A DNA stretch of 64,000 nt from Citrus sinensis (GCF_022201045.2 NC_068558.1:3348001-3412000), one strand, 5' to 3'; counted from the first letter of the stretch, positions 48,674 through 62,101 are shown. Notes: generated by a model not told the origin, from the letters alone. Program-made: numbers and translations.

Positions 48674-51600
48674 ATGGAGAGCAGTGTGGAGGACTCTGTA
48701 CGGACAAAGATGGAGTCGATGCGTGTGATCTGCGACAGAGAGATTACGATCAATGAGCAGAAGATGGACTCTGTCACGGCGTCGTTTCTGCAGTCACTGG
48801 AGTCAATCAAGGCCAAAGCACGAGCAACCGTCCAAAATCAATGTGAGAATCTGATTTCACTTCCGCTCAATGGCTATAATTAACGTTTTGCTAGTTGCTT
48901 TTACAATTCGTGTGAAATTAGGGTTTATTGAACTCAGATTTAAGGACTTCATATCTCTAATATTTTGAACCAGTGATTTCTAGTTTTACTTGAGATCATT
49001 CAGTTTCGTGTTTCCTTTTTCCCTTTTTTTCTTTTTAACAGCGAAATTAGAGAAGATGAAAGCCGATTTGAGAAAAGCTGAAGATGAACTCGTCAAAGTA
49101 TTAGCAGGTACCGCTTTGCTAATGCTAAATTGAGTTACTATGATATTTGTGTTGCTTGATGTCACCAAAATACACAAGTAAGATGTGGATAACTATTTAA
49201 CGAGTATCAAAATTGATATACATATACATATATATAAATAGTGAGTGTTAGAGCATTTAATTTATAGCATCACATTAAAATTCAAAAGAAGATTTTGTGC
49301 TTTTGTTAAGTTTGTTTTTTCTTTCGCAATTTGATGATTGTAGGTGAAATATGTTTGTTTAAACATATTTCATTGCCTAAAGAAGTGTATTTATTTTTTC
49401 ATTTTATATGCATTGACATTTTTAAGTTGTGCTATGATGGCATTGATTTAAGTAGTTCCTATACATTTAGATGGAAACTATAAAAATGAAACTTGAAGTT
49501 TGTGTCCTTTCTTCTTTTTCTATATAGTGAAGACACGTAAGGAGGCCAAGCAAATGGCAACCAGGGACTCCATATCTGTGACAAAAGCAAGATTAGAAGA
49601 ACTTAAAAGAAATGTGGAAGCTCAGAGGGCTAGAAGAGATGAGTACTCTGCAATTATATCTCAACAATCGCTAGGTGATTTGCTTTTGTTTTACTGGCTT
49701 GTGGGCTATACCTTCAGGGTTATCATCTCACATTTTATAAGCTGTGTGAAACCAAATGAAAAATCACAGTATTTTTTTATTGGGGTGTCTGTTTTCATGA
49801 AGTTGTAATTGTTTGTATGTATATTCAGTTGTTGTTGCAAGCCAACCAGTATCAGAAATAGTGATGTCTTGGATCTGTCCAATAAGAATTAGTTAGGGCT
49901 GGTGGTTGTGGATCATAGATCTAAGGAGGAGTTATGATAATGTTATACTAGGGTTGGATGCAAAAGGTGTTAGGGCAAGGTTGAGACTTTTGGCTATTTT
50001 TCGACTCCATTTTGTGTATATGAGAAGATAATATGGACTCATGTCAAGCTGACAGCTGAATTTCAATTAATTTTATGAGTTCCCTAAATCTGAAGCTATG
50101 ATGTTCGTTTTAGCTGGGGTAGACAGTCTGTTCAATTGTTAGAATTTGTGATTTATTCTTTGACTATTCAAACTTGATGCATAGGAATCAAAAGGAAATG
50201 ATTGTGAGGGGAATAGGTATACATTGTATGCTTTGATTGAAATATAACAACATAGTAAATTGATAAATGGGGCTTCATATGTGTTCTTCCTTATAGTCTC
50301 TTCATTTTTCTTGATAAATGGTGAATTTGTTACGTTGTTAGTGCATGTAACCCTGTTTGTCATTGAAGGAATGGTGTCTAGTTTACTGCTGCTTCTGTGA
50401 CAGTTTTCTTTCTTCATTTTGGTGCCATCCATAGCTTTGGCCACGACTGCAGAAAAGACAAAACAAGACCTTGAACGTAAAGGACAAATTCAACAGGCCA
50501 TTTCGTGGTACAATAGGGTTCTTGGATTCCATATTGAAGGTGGACATGGTAATCAATGTAATTATGTGCCATTTATTTTATTTTCCTTTTCAAGTTTGAT
50601 TCTTTTACTTACAAGATCCTTTTCCTGCAGGGGTAAGATTCACTTTCAGCAACATAAATATGAAAAATCCAAATGAAGGGTATTCTTTCACCATTCGCCA
50701 TGCAGATGATACCTACACCTGTAAGTACAGTTTCTGTTTCTATTTGATGGTTTTCATATTGTGATACATTCTATTAGATTCCATATTAATCTTTATCGTA
50801 ATCTTCAGTGTTATATTGCGACCCACCATTGAATGACATCAAGGAGTTGATCCAAGAGTTGAACAGAACAAATGGCTTATTCAAATTTGTCAGAATTATG
50901 AGAGAGAAGTTTGAAGAAGCTGCAACAGTTGGTATTTTCAGCTCATCTGCAACTGTTTTTCTCACTCTGCTCTCTGAGCTGGCCACTGGGCGGTCTACTT
51001 TTCTGTTCTCTAAAATGCTATTCAAATTTACCAATGCAGCAGATAGTAAACTTTTATCGTTTATTTTTATTTTCCCATTTAAGTTCAACTTCTTTTTGTA
51101 ATCAACCTTTTTGTCATTTGTGACTCCCAGGATTGTCATCGCAGTCGTCAACTCTTCACCAAGATTCTTGCACCATCAGTGTGTCTGCTCCATCCTTTTC
51201 AGTTTCAACTGACAGAAGTGAATCTCCAGCCAAGACTAATGAATATCAAATTCAACGTGGAGAAGTCAATAGACAAGTAAATGAAGTCATCCACGGACAT
51301 GAGTCGCCAACCAAGAAAAATCAGCTTCATATTCAACATGGTGAAGTTAGCAGACAATCTAAGAAGGCTAACCATGGAAGAAACGTTAATCCAGCTCTTC
51401 TATCTCCTGGATCAGCATCAACTCCACGTCGTTCTACTCGCATTAAGGTAAACTTGATTCTATATTCTTGCATATGATTTTGTGTGTTTTTACAGTAGTG
51501 AAGAAGTTTATTTTCACAAGAAGTTAGGACTTAGGACGACTATTTTCCTACCTACCTAGCGCCTTCTATAATCTTGTTTATATTCATATTTCTTTAGGAC

Positions 51601-51738
51601 TCCAATCTCAGTCTTGGGATTAAAGGTGAAATAAGACTTTTTCACACTGGATTTGATAGCAGCTATATGCTTCAAGTTTCCAGCTTTACCTGCAGGATTC
51701 TTGTGCTTGCAGTTGTACTCATATCAGATGTCATTTGA
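48674..51738 (+). CDS. SPC25: Kinetochore protein SPC25 (NDC80 complex subunit)
   Basis: Eight exons: 48674-48842, 49042-49107, 49528-49674, 50435-50548, 50631-50720, 50809-50931, 51131-51447 and 51598-51738, all GT-AG and phase-consistent, about 388 residues. The first 160 residues are a coiled coil (MESSVEDSVRTKMESMRVIC, LEKMKADLRKAEDEL, ISVTKARLEELKRNVEAQRA). A globular RWD domain follows (ISWYNRVLGFHIEGGHG, VRFTFSNINMKNPNEGYSF, LLYCDPPLNDIKEL, FVRIMREKFEE). The tail is polar and basic (TPRRSTRIK). SPC25 pairs with SPC24 and anchors the NDC80 complex to the inner kinetochore. The last exon is the weak point: it adds a hydrophobic tail (RILVLAVVLISDVI) not expected in this family. The true end may be an alternative splice form. 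Confidence 0.9.
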
Positions 51739-52685
51739 AGGAAATGTTTTGTTGGCATAGTTAGAATGTGATGTCCGTACTTTCAGTTATACTGAAGATA
51801 CTGAAATATGTATTAGCAGGCTAAAAAATGAAGATAAAGCAGATGTTGCTATGCTTCAACTTGCTTGGTTAATTGTAATCTGTGGCTTGATTCTTCGCTG
51901 GTTAACATCGAAGGCCGGAACCTTGATCAACGTACTTGTACCTGAGAAATTGTCACTAAGCTGACATGTCAGCCCAAGCTTTGCCACTCAGCAAACCATC
52001 AGTCTCACTGGATTGCTTTGGGCCTTTTTATGTATTTCATTAACCAAATGAAGAGGGGGAAAAACGAAACAATGGATGAAAAGGAAGGGTGACAAATCTA
52101 AAATTCTCTTGTATTTTCAATCTACTCTTGATCTCAATTTTTTTGCATGATTCATGAGCTAAACTTTGTTGTCTGTATGTTCTAATGGTAACCCATTTTT
52201 TTGTTGTCATGTACTATTTTTTTGTCTGTATGTTTTAATGGAAAGCTTTACTTTCTACTCGAAAAAAAAAAAAAAAAGCAACAGTAAGCTCAAAAAAGAG
52301 TTTATGTTCCTTGTTCACTAACCGAATTGTTTCAATACAAGGATTGTTGCGTCAGCATACATCTTCAATATAACTTGTCAAGATTTAAACCTCAAATGCG
52401 ACACTGGTGAGGCTTTCGGAGCCTCCATTCCGTATAATGCATGAAAAAGAGGAAGAGATTGGAGTAATACTACAATAATAATGAAACAGCCACGTCTGTT
52501 ATTTTAATACTCATACAATTAGAGAAATAGTTATAACGGAGAGATTCTTTTATTCCTCACAGTCGCGTATACCATTGCTTGCTACTTTTGATTAAATATA
52601 CAAATCCATGATGCTTAGGTGCATTTGCATATGTACATGGCGCCTAAATTTGTTGTTTTAACTTTTACAAATGCGAGCAGATAAG
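51739..52685. other. Spacer between convergent SPC25 and SDR genes
   Basis: This contains the likely 3' untranslated regions of both genes. A long A-run at about 52262-52277 is present. No gene recognised. Confidence 0.5.
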
Positions 52686-54829
52686 TCACAAGTGCTTTAC
52701 TGATGGCTGACGCAATCGTCTGTGGATCAATGCACGGGTCTGCTTCCACAGCTTTTTAGCTTCAGATTCATCATTGGCCAACGCTGAGCAGTTGCTTTCA
52801 TTGCAGTCTGCAAAGTATTTCCCACTGACACCTTCTATTTGCGGGCTCAGAGCTGCGTAGCATGTCGTTGATGCCCCCTGCATCCACAAATTTCACGCCC
52901 GCCCCTTTATCACAATTTGCTCAACCAAATTAAACCCTATTTCTCTCTCTTTAAAAAAATTTAAAAAAGAATCATGAATCTTTTGAACAAAAGAGAGAAC
53001 TGGCATGTCCAAACAAACCTGAGATATTGATTTTAGTAACTTGGAAGCAATGAAGAACAGAGAATCTGCATGCAAAAATAAATTTGCGGCCATTGGACTT
53101 TATATTATTAACCATTAAAACTAGAATCCCTTATTGTGAAAATTGTTGTCAACTGGAACTAATTCTTGCCTGTAATGAAGCCCTTATGAGCTCTAATAAT
53201 CCCTGTCTTTACAATGCCTGGATGAACTACATTGATAGTTACTCTTGCATTCCTTGCCTGCGAAATTGCAATAGAAACGTTTTTCTAATAGTATCAAATC
53301 ATTTCCTAGCTATTTTGGTCTAAAATTTGGCAAGAAGTGTTACCTTGAGCTGCCTGCTCATTTCCTTGGCATGCATTATGGTAGCCAATTTGGACTGAGC
53401 ATATGCGCATGTGCCATTATAACTGTAAGCATGCAAATACATATACATGTGTGTTAACCAATGGACTGAGCTTGAAAAGAAAATGAGATAAAAAAAAAAA
53501 ATTGAGAAAATTTACTTTTTTGGATTGAGGAGTCGAGTGAAGCAGAAATCATCTCTCTTAACCCAACTGTGAATTACGGAAGACAGATTAATGATTCTTC
53601 CTTGCACACCTGTCTCGGCAGCTGTTTCTATCATCTTTTCTAATACCATTTCTGTCAATAGATAATGGCCTGCCAAAAGAATATCATAATCAAATGAATT
53701 ATAAATACTTCAGTTTTCCAATGTGTGATGGATTTTTATCCCACTGATTAGATTATTTTACTATGAAATTTGAGCTTTTTTTTTCCTTCAAAGCTATTGT
53801 ATTAATCCTAGAGGGGCATGCATAATAAAGAAATTGAGAATTACCCAAGTAATTTGTAGCAAATGTCATCTCAATTTTGTCTTCTGAGAACTCCAAATTC
53901 TTTGAATATACGCCCGCATTATTTCTGGGGGAGAAAAAGTAAAAAATCCCCATTATTAGTCTAAAAATCTCTCTTTAACCATTTGGGTTAAAATTTAAAA
54001 TAACAATAATAAAAGAAGCAGAAAACTTGTAAATATACATACTCACATGAGGATGTTAAGGGGTAGCCCTAGAGCTAGAAACTGATGACAAAATCTCTGA
54101 ACAGAAACCAATGAACTCAGATCAATCTCAAATAACAAAACCTCAGCATTTGGACTCTCTCTTTGAATCCCTTCCTTCACCTCAGCTGCCCTTTTCAAGT
54201 CCCTCGCCGGAATCACAACTCTCACACCTCTCTTTGCCAGTACTCTCGCCGTTTCGGCCCCGATGCCCGACGTCGCCCCTTCACACATCAAAAAGAAATG
54301 ATAACGCGTGAGGATCACGATCAGTTTTTTTTTTTAATTGTTTTGATTTTCAGAGTATAAAAAATACCCAAGTGAAACTTTTGTTAATATTAAAATACAA
54401 CATGAGACAAAAACCATATCTTGCTATTGCCACAACCAAAAAACGAAAATATTCCCAACTTTATCTTAATATATATGTGACTGTATGCTGATTGTAGGAA
54501 TTATGGAGAATAATAATCCAAAATTCTTGAGCTTTACTGAGATTATATATCTTCAAATGATATTATTCTTCGAAAGAGAATTAGTATACTGCAAAAAAAA
54601 AAAAATTGCATGAGCAGTTTCCGTTTGGTAAACAAGAAAGCAATTAGTTTAAGATAGATCCGTCAAAATTTTCTCATTCCAGAACGAAATATATATGAAT
54701 GGAGAAAGCAATGTAACTGTAGCACGGAATTAATTGGGAAGGGTGAAAATATTTTTCAGGAACAAGAAGAGCAAATATATATAAGAAAAAGTAAGAACCA
54801 TGCAATTTTCATGAATCTTTGAAGGATCC

Positions 54830-54869
<40 letters not shown>

Positions 54870-55212
54870 GAAAAAATTAAAAAAATAGTGAAACCATAAC
54901 TATTAGATATACGAGCTTAATTTACTCTTAGATATATGACACTCGATCAATCCCTTTGTTTCATAAACTTCCATGCACGATGCATCAGCAACAAATAAAA
55001 AGAAAAAGGTGACAAGATGAAATATGTTTCCCTTCACCTGACTGAAGTTGGTTGCTTAGTTATTAGTTATAATCTTGACTAATCTACTAACCGGTGATTA
55101 TGGCAGTGAGATGAGAAGCAACTGAGCCTTGAGTAACTTGTTCAGCAGTCGATTTGGAGCCATAACCGCTGGGGCCTGCAATGCCTGCTAGATATCTCAG
55201 TGTTTCCTTCAT
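52686..55212 (-). CDS. Short-chain dehydrogenase/reductase, TIC32-like
   Basis: Eight exons encode 330 residues: 55092-55212, 54047-54278, 53845-53924, 53516-53669, 53344-53422, 53170-53257, 53019-53065 and 52686-52877. The Rossmann fold shows the NADP(H) motif TGATSGIG at 40-47 followed by basic PARDLKRA, then NNAG at 119-122, a catalytic Ser in NLSSVIHS (174-175), and YAQSK at 203-207 (Tyr203, Lys207). VVHPGIVKTGI is the usual PG loop. The N-terminus (LRYLAGIAGPSGYGSKSTAE) matches the plant TIC32/FEY-like group. TIC32 is reported as a redox-sensing partner of the plastid import channel, but most homologues have no known substrate. Intron 6 (53066-53169) uses a GC donor (ACAG/GCAAGA). Intron 1 holds a GA microsatellite. 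Confidence 0.9.
54832..54866. repeat. (GA)n microsatellite in SDR intron 1
   Basis: About 17 GA units, followed by a G-run and an A-run. Likely variable in length. Confidence 0.9.
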
Positions 55213-55870
55213 TTTTAACGCATGTGCTGCTGCTTAGAATCTCAGTCAATCGCTCAAAACAGCTCTATCTATATGGAATGGACACAAATATATAGCAGAA
55301 TATATAAAAGTTCTGAAATTTTCGGGTAATTTATGGACCACTTTACTTAGGTGGTCTCAAGTCTCAACCAATGAATTGCGTCACACATCACAATTTCAGA
55401 AACCAATTGGCGAATTGATTGGTGGACGGTTGGGACCTCTTATTTGACTTGGTCGACAAACGCTGATTTCTTAAGTATATTTAATTATATTTGTTTGTAA
55501 TTTGAGAAAATGCGCCGTTATTTATGGTGCTTTTATCCCTCATAATTACTGTCCCTTCTTTATATTGTTGCTTCCTCTGGGCATTTTTCTATTTCAACCG
55601 CTGCTTCATGTACAATTTATTAAAGAATTATGACGTGAAAATCTGATATCCTGACATAATCAATATTCAAAACTTCTATGTAACAACCTGGGATCAATAC
55701 ATGTCGAAAATTATAGGATATAGAAAATCATAGTAACCTATCAAAATAAATAATGGAAAAATGTCAATAACTCCTTGGTTAATTTAGTTAGTACCTCCTC
55801 CCCTTATCTACAAGGACTAAAGTGGATATTTCAAGTCTCTCTAGAATTATGAGAATAATATATATATAGA

Positions 55871-55952
55871 GATGTTCCAGTCTGAAATTTTAAAGTGCGG
55901 GAAAGTCTGGGAAAACTTTAAAAATACACAGTTTTAAAGACTTACATAAAAT

Positions 55953-56006
<54 letters not shown>

Positions 56007-56402
56007 ATAATGTTTATGGCGACTAGAATAATTTATTCGATGGTCTCTTAGTAAATAAAACATGTAATAAACTCAAGATCTACAATTTTCATGTTAAAAA
56101 AAATAATAGAAAAATATTTTGGTCTTGATAATAGCAAAATGCAAAAATCAATAATTTTCACTTGTAAGAAATTTGAACCACGTTAAAGAAATGGAAGTGA
56201 AGAGGATTCTGAAAAACAATTGTTTTATTTATATATAAAAAGAGAATGAGTATATATATAAATGTTCCAATCCAGTATTTTAAAGTGCGGGAAAATCCAG
56301 AAAAGCTTTAAAATCGCATGATTTAAAATGCTTAAAACTGTAAGCCTTTAAAGCTGTGCGGTTTTAAAACTTTTCCAGACTTTCCCACACTTTAAAATCT
56401 CT
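55871..56402. repeat. Foldback (MITE-like) repeat family, three arms
   Basis: An arm of about 60-75 bp containing ATTTTAAAGTGCGGGAAA(A/G)TC occurs at about 55871-55945 and 56262-56334. In inverse orientation it occurs at about 56341-56402 (GACTTTCCCACACTTTAAAAT). The last two form a near-palindrome of about 125 bp with almost no spacer. The first arm is about 390 bp away across the AT tract. Confidence 0.7.
55955..56004. repeat. (AT)n microsatellite
   Basis: About 24 uninterrupted AT units between foldback arms. Confidence 0.92.
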
Positions 56403-56411
56403 GACCAGAAA

Positions 56412-56455
<44 letters not shown>

Positions 56456-59354
56456 ATAAGTATATACACCCACACATACGCGCGCGCACACTCACATACA
56501 TACACATAAAGATCTTAAAAATGAGTAAATATATGAATTTTGAAAGTTGATCTAGAGAGGAAAATATTGGGCACGAAATAAACTTAATTATGAGGCATAA
56601 AAGATATTCAACGAGTGACATGATTAAACTTGAAGGCTTTATTACATTGCAAGAAACCCAAGCGTACAAACACTTCGACCCCTTTAGCTCCAAGAGTGTT
56701 CAAACTTGGTAGCATACATAACTGTGGATGGAACTCTCACACGTGCACATCTAGAATACATTATAATAATAATTATTACATGCAATCTTATGTATTCAGA
56801 ATGTTTTGGCAAAAAAAGATGGACAAGAAAATTGGAGAGAACAAAACAGCTTTTGGTGTTTGTGACCACCCGTGTCACTCACGTCTGCTTTTGGTCTCCA
56901 TTAATCCATGGCCATGGCCATGGCCATTTTTTTCCCAATGCTTCACTGTGGGAAATGATGGCCATTGTTGGAGATTTGATGGACTAAAAGAGAGCATTGA
57001 GGTTGACTCTTCAACAATGGAGCTATGAAGTGTCTGTGCAAAAGGGACCCTTTGGTCTCCCATTCTGCATACATTTCCAATCAATTTGCCACTAGTTTTC
57101 GAAGCAATTCTCTAGGGCTTTCACATGTGATCTTTCTCTTATACTCTCGTTGTATTCTTCCACTCATGGCGTGTTCACAAAAAGTGTCAAAAGCGAAAAA
57201 AAAAAAAAATTGATGGGGAGCACATATTTGTAGGCTAGCCATTAATGCATGCTTGTTCCAAACAAAAGCACTTCCCCCATGATTCAAAAGCTAAAGAGGA
57301 TTTTAGCTTCTTGTGCCAAAGGAAAGAAAATACTAACAATCTGCCTGTGGGCAAGTTTTCTTAATTTCAACTTCATTTTTTGTCTTTTCTATTTCTCACA
57401 GGTATTTAATTTTGTTAATTGGTTGTTGTTGAATTAATGGTTGGCAAAAGGAGAGAATTAGTAGTCTACACAATACGACCAATGAAAAGGATGGCGGAAA
57501 ACATTCACATTGAAACTTGTAAGCTCTCAAATTTCAAATTAATCCATCATTTACTTTGCCTTCTTTGAATATGATCATCATTTTATTGAAGGAAGTTTAG
57601 TCCTAATTAACGTTATCAAATCACTAACAACTCCACCAAATTAGTCTAAACTGAGCTCTTAAGCAAAACCTTTAAAGATTTAATCTACTAACTCAACAAC
57701 CCAATAGACAAAACCCTAATTAATAAAGGTATATATAAAAATTAAGTTTAAAAAAATAATAAGCGTGTGATTAGAAGAACCCTAGGGCCCAAATGTAACT
57801 ATCGTTTTCCCTCCATTCACAATTTTTTTCTTACCTGAATTGATGCTCTCAACAAAGCTAGAATTAACAGGGCCGACAACCCTAAATTTTATTCAACACA
57901 ATTCTCCCTTTTGTCATCCATGATGATTAAGAAAAGTAATTATAATTAAAAAAATAAAAATAAAAAGAGCTAGTGTATATCATCTTAATGAATGCTAGCC
58001 CCACGTGCCACATACAAATCATGGGATGACAAGTGTCCCAAACACTTATGGGACTTTCATACATCTCACAAGCCAATCACGGGATATAGTGGGACACAAC
58101 AAAATCCTAGTGTTCTTATCTTATTGTAACTCTAATGTACATTATTAGCTCCAAATTATTAGCATCATGATCTAGGTTAAATGATAACTAAATCACAATT
58201 GAGTATCTTGATTTGCCTTGTTTGGAAGCTTATGAGGTAAGATTTGAAGAAAAGGTTGCCTGTCATTATCTTTATCCACCATATCTGACCAAAAAGCTAG
58301 GTAGCTGGACCCTTAATAGTGACTAACAAAATAAAAACTGTACAGTAAATTTGCTGTAGCTTCCATGTTCATGGAGCTGGAAGCTGGGTGAAGAACATGC
58401 AAGGTGGTACATCATCATCATTACCGACATGAAATTGAAACATTAAAAAAAATCTTTCAAAGTTAGGATTACTTTAAATTATTTATTAACAACTAAATGA
58501 GCAATTGAAGATCAAAGCAGTATAATTCAAAGACAGTATAATTGATGTGTTTGCCATTTCTTGGTGGGTGGACAAAATTTATACATGGAAGGGCAATTTC
58601 ATTGTCATATATGTGGCAAAGAAAATGCAGCTAGCTTGATCATTCCTCAGATTTCAAAAGAATAATGATGAGTAATTTGTTTAGTTCAATGTTTTTTTTT
58701 TCAAAAAAAATAATAATAATTCAATGTTTCTTACCCGAATGAACAATTTTGACCAAGTCCTAGACCAATGAATTGTTTAAGAAACAATATGTTGAAGATA
58801 TAAAGTGGTTAATGTGTAACGTGTACTCAAAACAACCAATTCCACCAAAATTTACAAAGCTGTTGATGTTCAACCCCTATTTGAGTACAAAGAAAGCTTG
58901 CCCGTGTAATTCTGCCACGACACGGTCCCCCTTAACTTTGTAGGGCTTGAAAGGTTGGACTATAAGCCCACTCCTAGGATTACGTTAAGAGAGCAAGAGC
59001 AAGGCCGAGATATGGAAAGATTTAAAAGCAGGAAGAAACGGGGAGCCCGCCCACAACAAATTCGATTAATTTTTTCTCCTTTGAGCATTGGAAACCCACG
59101 AACTTGGTTTGGGCCTTAATAACATATACCCCTATAACTTCTACATCTATTTTAATCTCTACTTTATACTGAAGAGGTAGATGCAACAGCTAATTAAAAA
59201 AAAAAAAAATTCAAGTTTGCTATTAGCTAAGTTAAATAAATTAAAACTTATAAATTAAAATATAAAACATATACTTTCACAACAATCACGTATCTAATTT
59301 TGACTACACATCAAAGTCTCAAATGTGTTTGGATGAATTCTGAATGAAGTCTAT

Positions 59355-59747
59355 CTCCAACATGTTTGGATGAAGTTTATTGCGATATAGGCTTACAAAT
59401 CGATCATCAGTGCTGAAAGCAGATTTAGAAGTAACAATGATAATTGAAATCGCCAAAATATCTCTCGCAATTCAAGACAATATAGGATAGTTACTACCAT
59501 TTACCTTCCACCAAGCTAAAATATCAAAATGTTTCTCAACATTAAATGGTACTAACTTTTCACCCAAATAAGTGTCTAACTCATCCTTTATTTTATCATT
59601 ACCAACATTAACAAAACTAGTAAACCCCAAAATCCATTCTGTTGAACTCCTATGGGAACTTAAACTCGACATGGAATGAGAAGTACTTAAAGAACTAAAG
59701 TTATACCTAGGAGAACTAGCAGCTGATGCATATCTAATTTTGTACAC
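59355..59747 (-). pseudogene. hAT transposase relic, C-terminal dimerisation region
   Basis: Read on the minus strand, DELDTYLGEKLVP and FDILAWWKVNGSNYPILS match the hAT C-terminal dimerisation domain. They are cut by an in-frame TGA at 59472-59474. The same frame continues with IARDILAI, SKSAFSTDDRFVSLYRNKLHPNMLE, corresponding to the family's ARDxLxIP, SESAFSTGGR and RxxLxP motifs, with several altered residues. The rest of the transposase and the terminal inverted repeats are not visible. It is a dead fragment, not a domesticated gene. Confidence 0.85.
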
Positions 59748-61565
59748 TTTTACTATATTTTGACAATCATCATGTACTATTTGGACAAGAGAAGTAGAGC
59801 TTTTAGAGCTATCTCATAAAAAGAATGAAATAAAATTGTTAAAAAAGGAAAAAAAAAATTAGACATTTCAACATCTACTCCCCAAAGCCCAAAGTTTTTA
59901 CTTTTATTTGTAAAGACAACAATTTATTTAATTTTCAAATGCTCTACTAAAAAAAAAAAAGAAACGAAAAAATTTCAAAAGAACTTATAGGATAAAATAT
60001 ATGTTTATAGCCATTAAATAAGAAATACCAAACAAGCCCTTATTTATAACTAGCCCAAATTAGGAATGTGATTTTTTATGATTGCGTAAAGGTTATTTAT
60101 ATATAGAGTATCAATATAATGATGGAAACTTACTTTTACATTGTAATAATTATGTGGTTTTAAAAAATGTACTAATTTTTTACTTATGTCTGTCTCTTTT
60201 GTCAATAATTATATATTAGATTTGACGTGATCTATTAATTAATTTTTAATATAGTGCATATTTTCCTTTTATATCACTTGTACTAAAGATAGCTAAACCA
60301 ATACAATAATCTTGTGACTACACCTCTATTAAGTTATAATTGCTTCATAATAATAATATTAGTTTGGTCTCAATATTATGGCTGTACAAAAATTTTACTA
60401 CATATAGTTAAGGTTCATGTGAATTGCCTTTGCAAATTAAAAAGTCTAAGTAAAAAACTTAGTAGGCAAAATATTAGATTGTTTCGATTTCTCTAACATT
60501 CTTGAAACTCGTCGTTGAGAATTTCTTAGCTCAGAAGTTGAAACTTGACTATCTCGGTCTCGAGATTAAAAGTTCAATTCTCTTCACATGGCTGTGACGG
60601 TAGAATTTCACATAATTTAGGATAGGCCACTAGGCCTCTAAAATTTTTGGACTTACTCTTCCCTTGTTTGGGCCAAAATTTGGAGCTGGGCTTTGTATGA
60701 AATATGAATCATATATATGAAGGTTTGTGCATAAAACCGACTCACAGAGCATACAGTATAATACTTTTTAACTTTGAAGCCGTGATGGCAATCCGTCATT
60801 AAAGATCAAAATCACCATCATATAATATATAGCTTATTCTTTTGTTTATCTTCAATGTGTGCTTGGCCTACTCTTCTGGAAGGATTTTCATTCGACACTT
60901 TTCACTACATAAAGTATATGAGCTAATTGTACAAATATATTCTGGCAAACAAAGAGAGCAAAGTGTAAATACTTTACCTAAATAATTTTTTTAGTCACAC
61001 ATGTTAACGATAGTCCTTTTATTTAGTGGGTCAAATCTGTCAACAAATAAATCTCACTCTTAAGCGTATGTGGAGTATAGGCTGGGGGAGAATTATGACT
61101 TGTGTAATTCCAGCCACTGGTGCTGAATTAAACAAAACATCAAAGTTTCATGGTTATTATAAGACATAGGTATATGTATTCTTTTGATTACGGAGATTAG
61201 GATTTGTGTCCAAGGACATGCCACACTCGAATCGAATAGCTTGATTGCTTAAGGGTTACTGTAGTTCATGAATCAAGTTAGATGGCTTATGGCTAGAGGT
61301 TGTTAGTAGCAGAAAATGAGTAAAGAGGTAAAATTATACGAATAAGTTGATTTTAAAGAGGCTTTTATAAATTCTTTCAGCTATAATCACATCTATATTG
61401 GATTTTTCTAATTAGCTCCATTATTTTCCTTTATAAAGTGCACTTGCAAACTTGCACGACAAATATAAATTGTTATCGATATGTGTGATTACTTCAAGCA
61501 TTACTTATGCCTATTTTATTTATGAATTTGCAAACACTTAACTCTTTGTATTTAATTTATTTAAC
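59748..61565. other. Gene-free spacer
   Basis: AT-rich. A weak tRNA-like pair of Pol III boxes (TTAGCTCAGAAGTTG at 60526 and AAAGTTCAATTCTC at about 60569) hints at another decayed SINE, but I find no clear end or target duplication. Nothing else is seen. Confidence 0.4.
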
Positions 61566-61578
61566 ATACGGGGATATT

Positions 61579-61929
61579 GCCAATGAACCTTTGGCCCAGC
61601 GGTTAATCTCTATTCTTACATTTAAGAAGGATTGTGAGGGTTAAGCATTATGCATGAACTCAAAACTCTCTTAATTAAACATTATGCATGATTATCCCTC
61701 GCCTGTGAGGAGTTAGATATATCTGATTATCCCTCGCTGGTGAGGTGATTGTAAATATCAGTGTAATGTCAGCTGTAATAGTAGTTGAGTTAGGTATATC
61801 TGATTGTACATAAATTTGAGTTGAGTTAGGTATATCTGATTATAAAAATCAGTGTAATGTCTGCTGTAATAGCAGTTGTAAATATCTGTATAATACAGTA
61901 ATCTGATGTGTAATCAGTATTTAAAAAAA
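61579..61929 (+). mobile_element. SINE-like retroposon, copy 3
   Basis: The head carries TTTGGCCCAGCGGTTAA, a good Pol III A box; the B box is degenerate. The 3' part (GTAATAGCAGTTGTAAATATC, then CTGATGTGTAATCAGTATTT) is shared with the copy at 8.8 kb and ends in A8. A 13-bp target duplication with two mismatches, ATACGGGGATATT (61566-61578) and ATACAGGAATATT (61930-61942), flanks it. Inside, GAGTTAGGTATATCTGATT recurs. Confidence 0.72.
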
Positions 61930-62101
61930 ATACAGGAATATTAATGTCCTCGTCGCGTTGTAGTTGCTTTACTTGCTTGCTAACTTGTATTAGATAATGG
62001 TAGTGCTATTAGTTCTTAATTTGTTCACAAATTAATTCCCTGACTGAAAAACGAATAAGGTTATTGTAGGAATTTAAGATACAAGCTTAATTTATGGATA
62101 C

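Larger units (their letters stand above)
55213..59354. other. Gene-free spacer
   Basis: After the SDR promoter the sequence is AT-rich. It holds the AT microsatellite and foldback repeat listed separately, and a TG/CA dinucleotide tract at about 56408-56460. A small CCATGG triplicate lies at about 56908-56930. Open frames at 56.6-57.4 kb overlap on both strands and match nothing. Confidence 0.5.

Noticed and set aside
60526..60590. tRNA gene or SINE from A- and B-box-like motifs
   Set aside because: No cloverleaf could be drawn and no target duplication or tail was found; kept only as a weak note.
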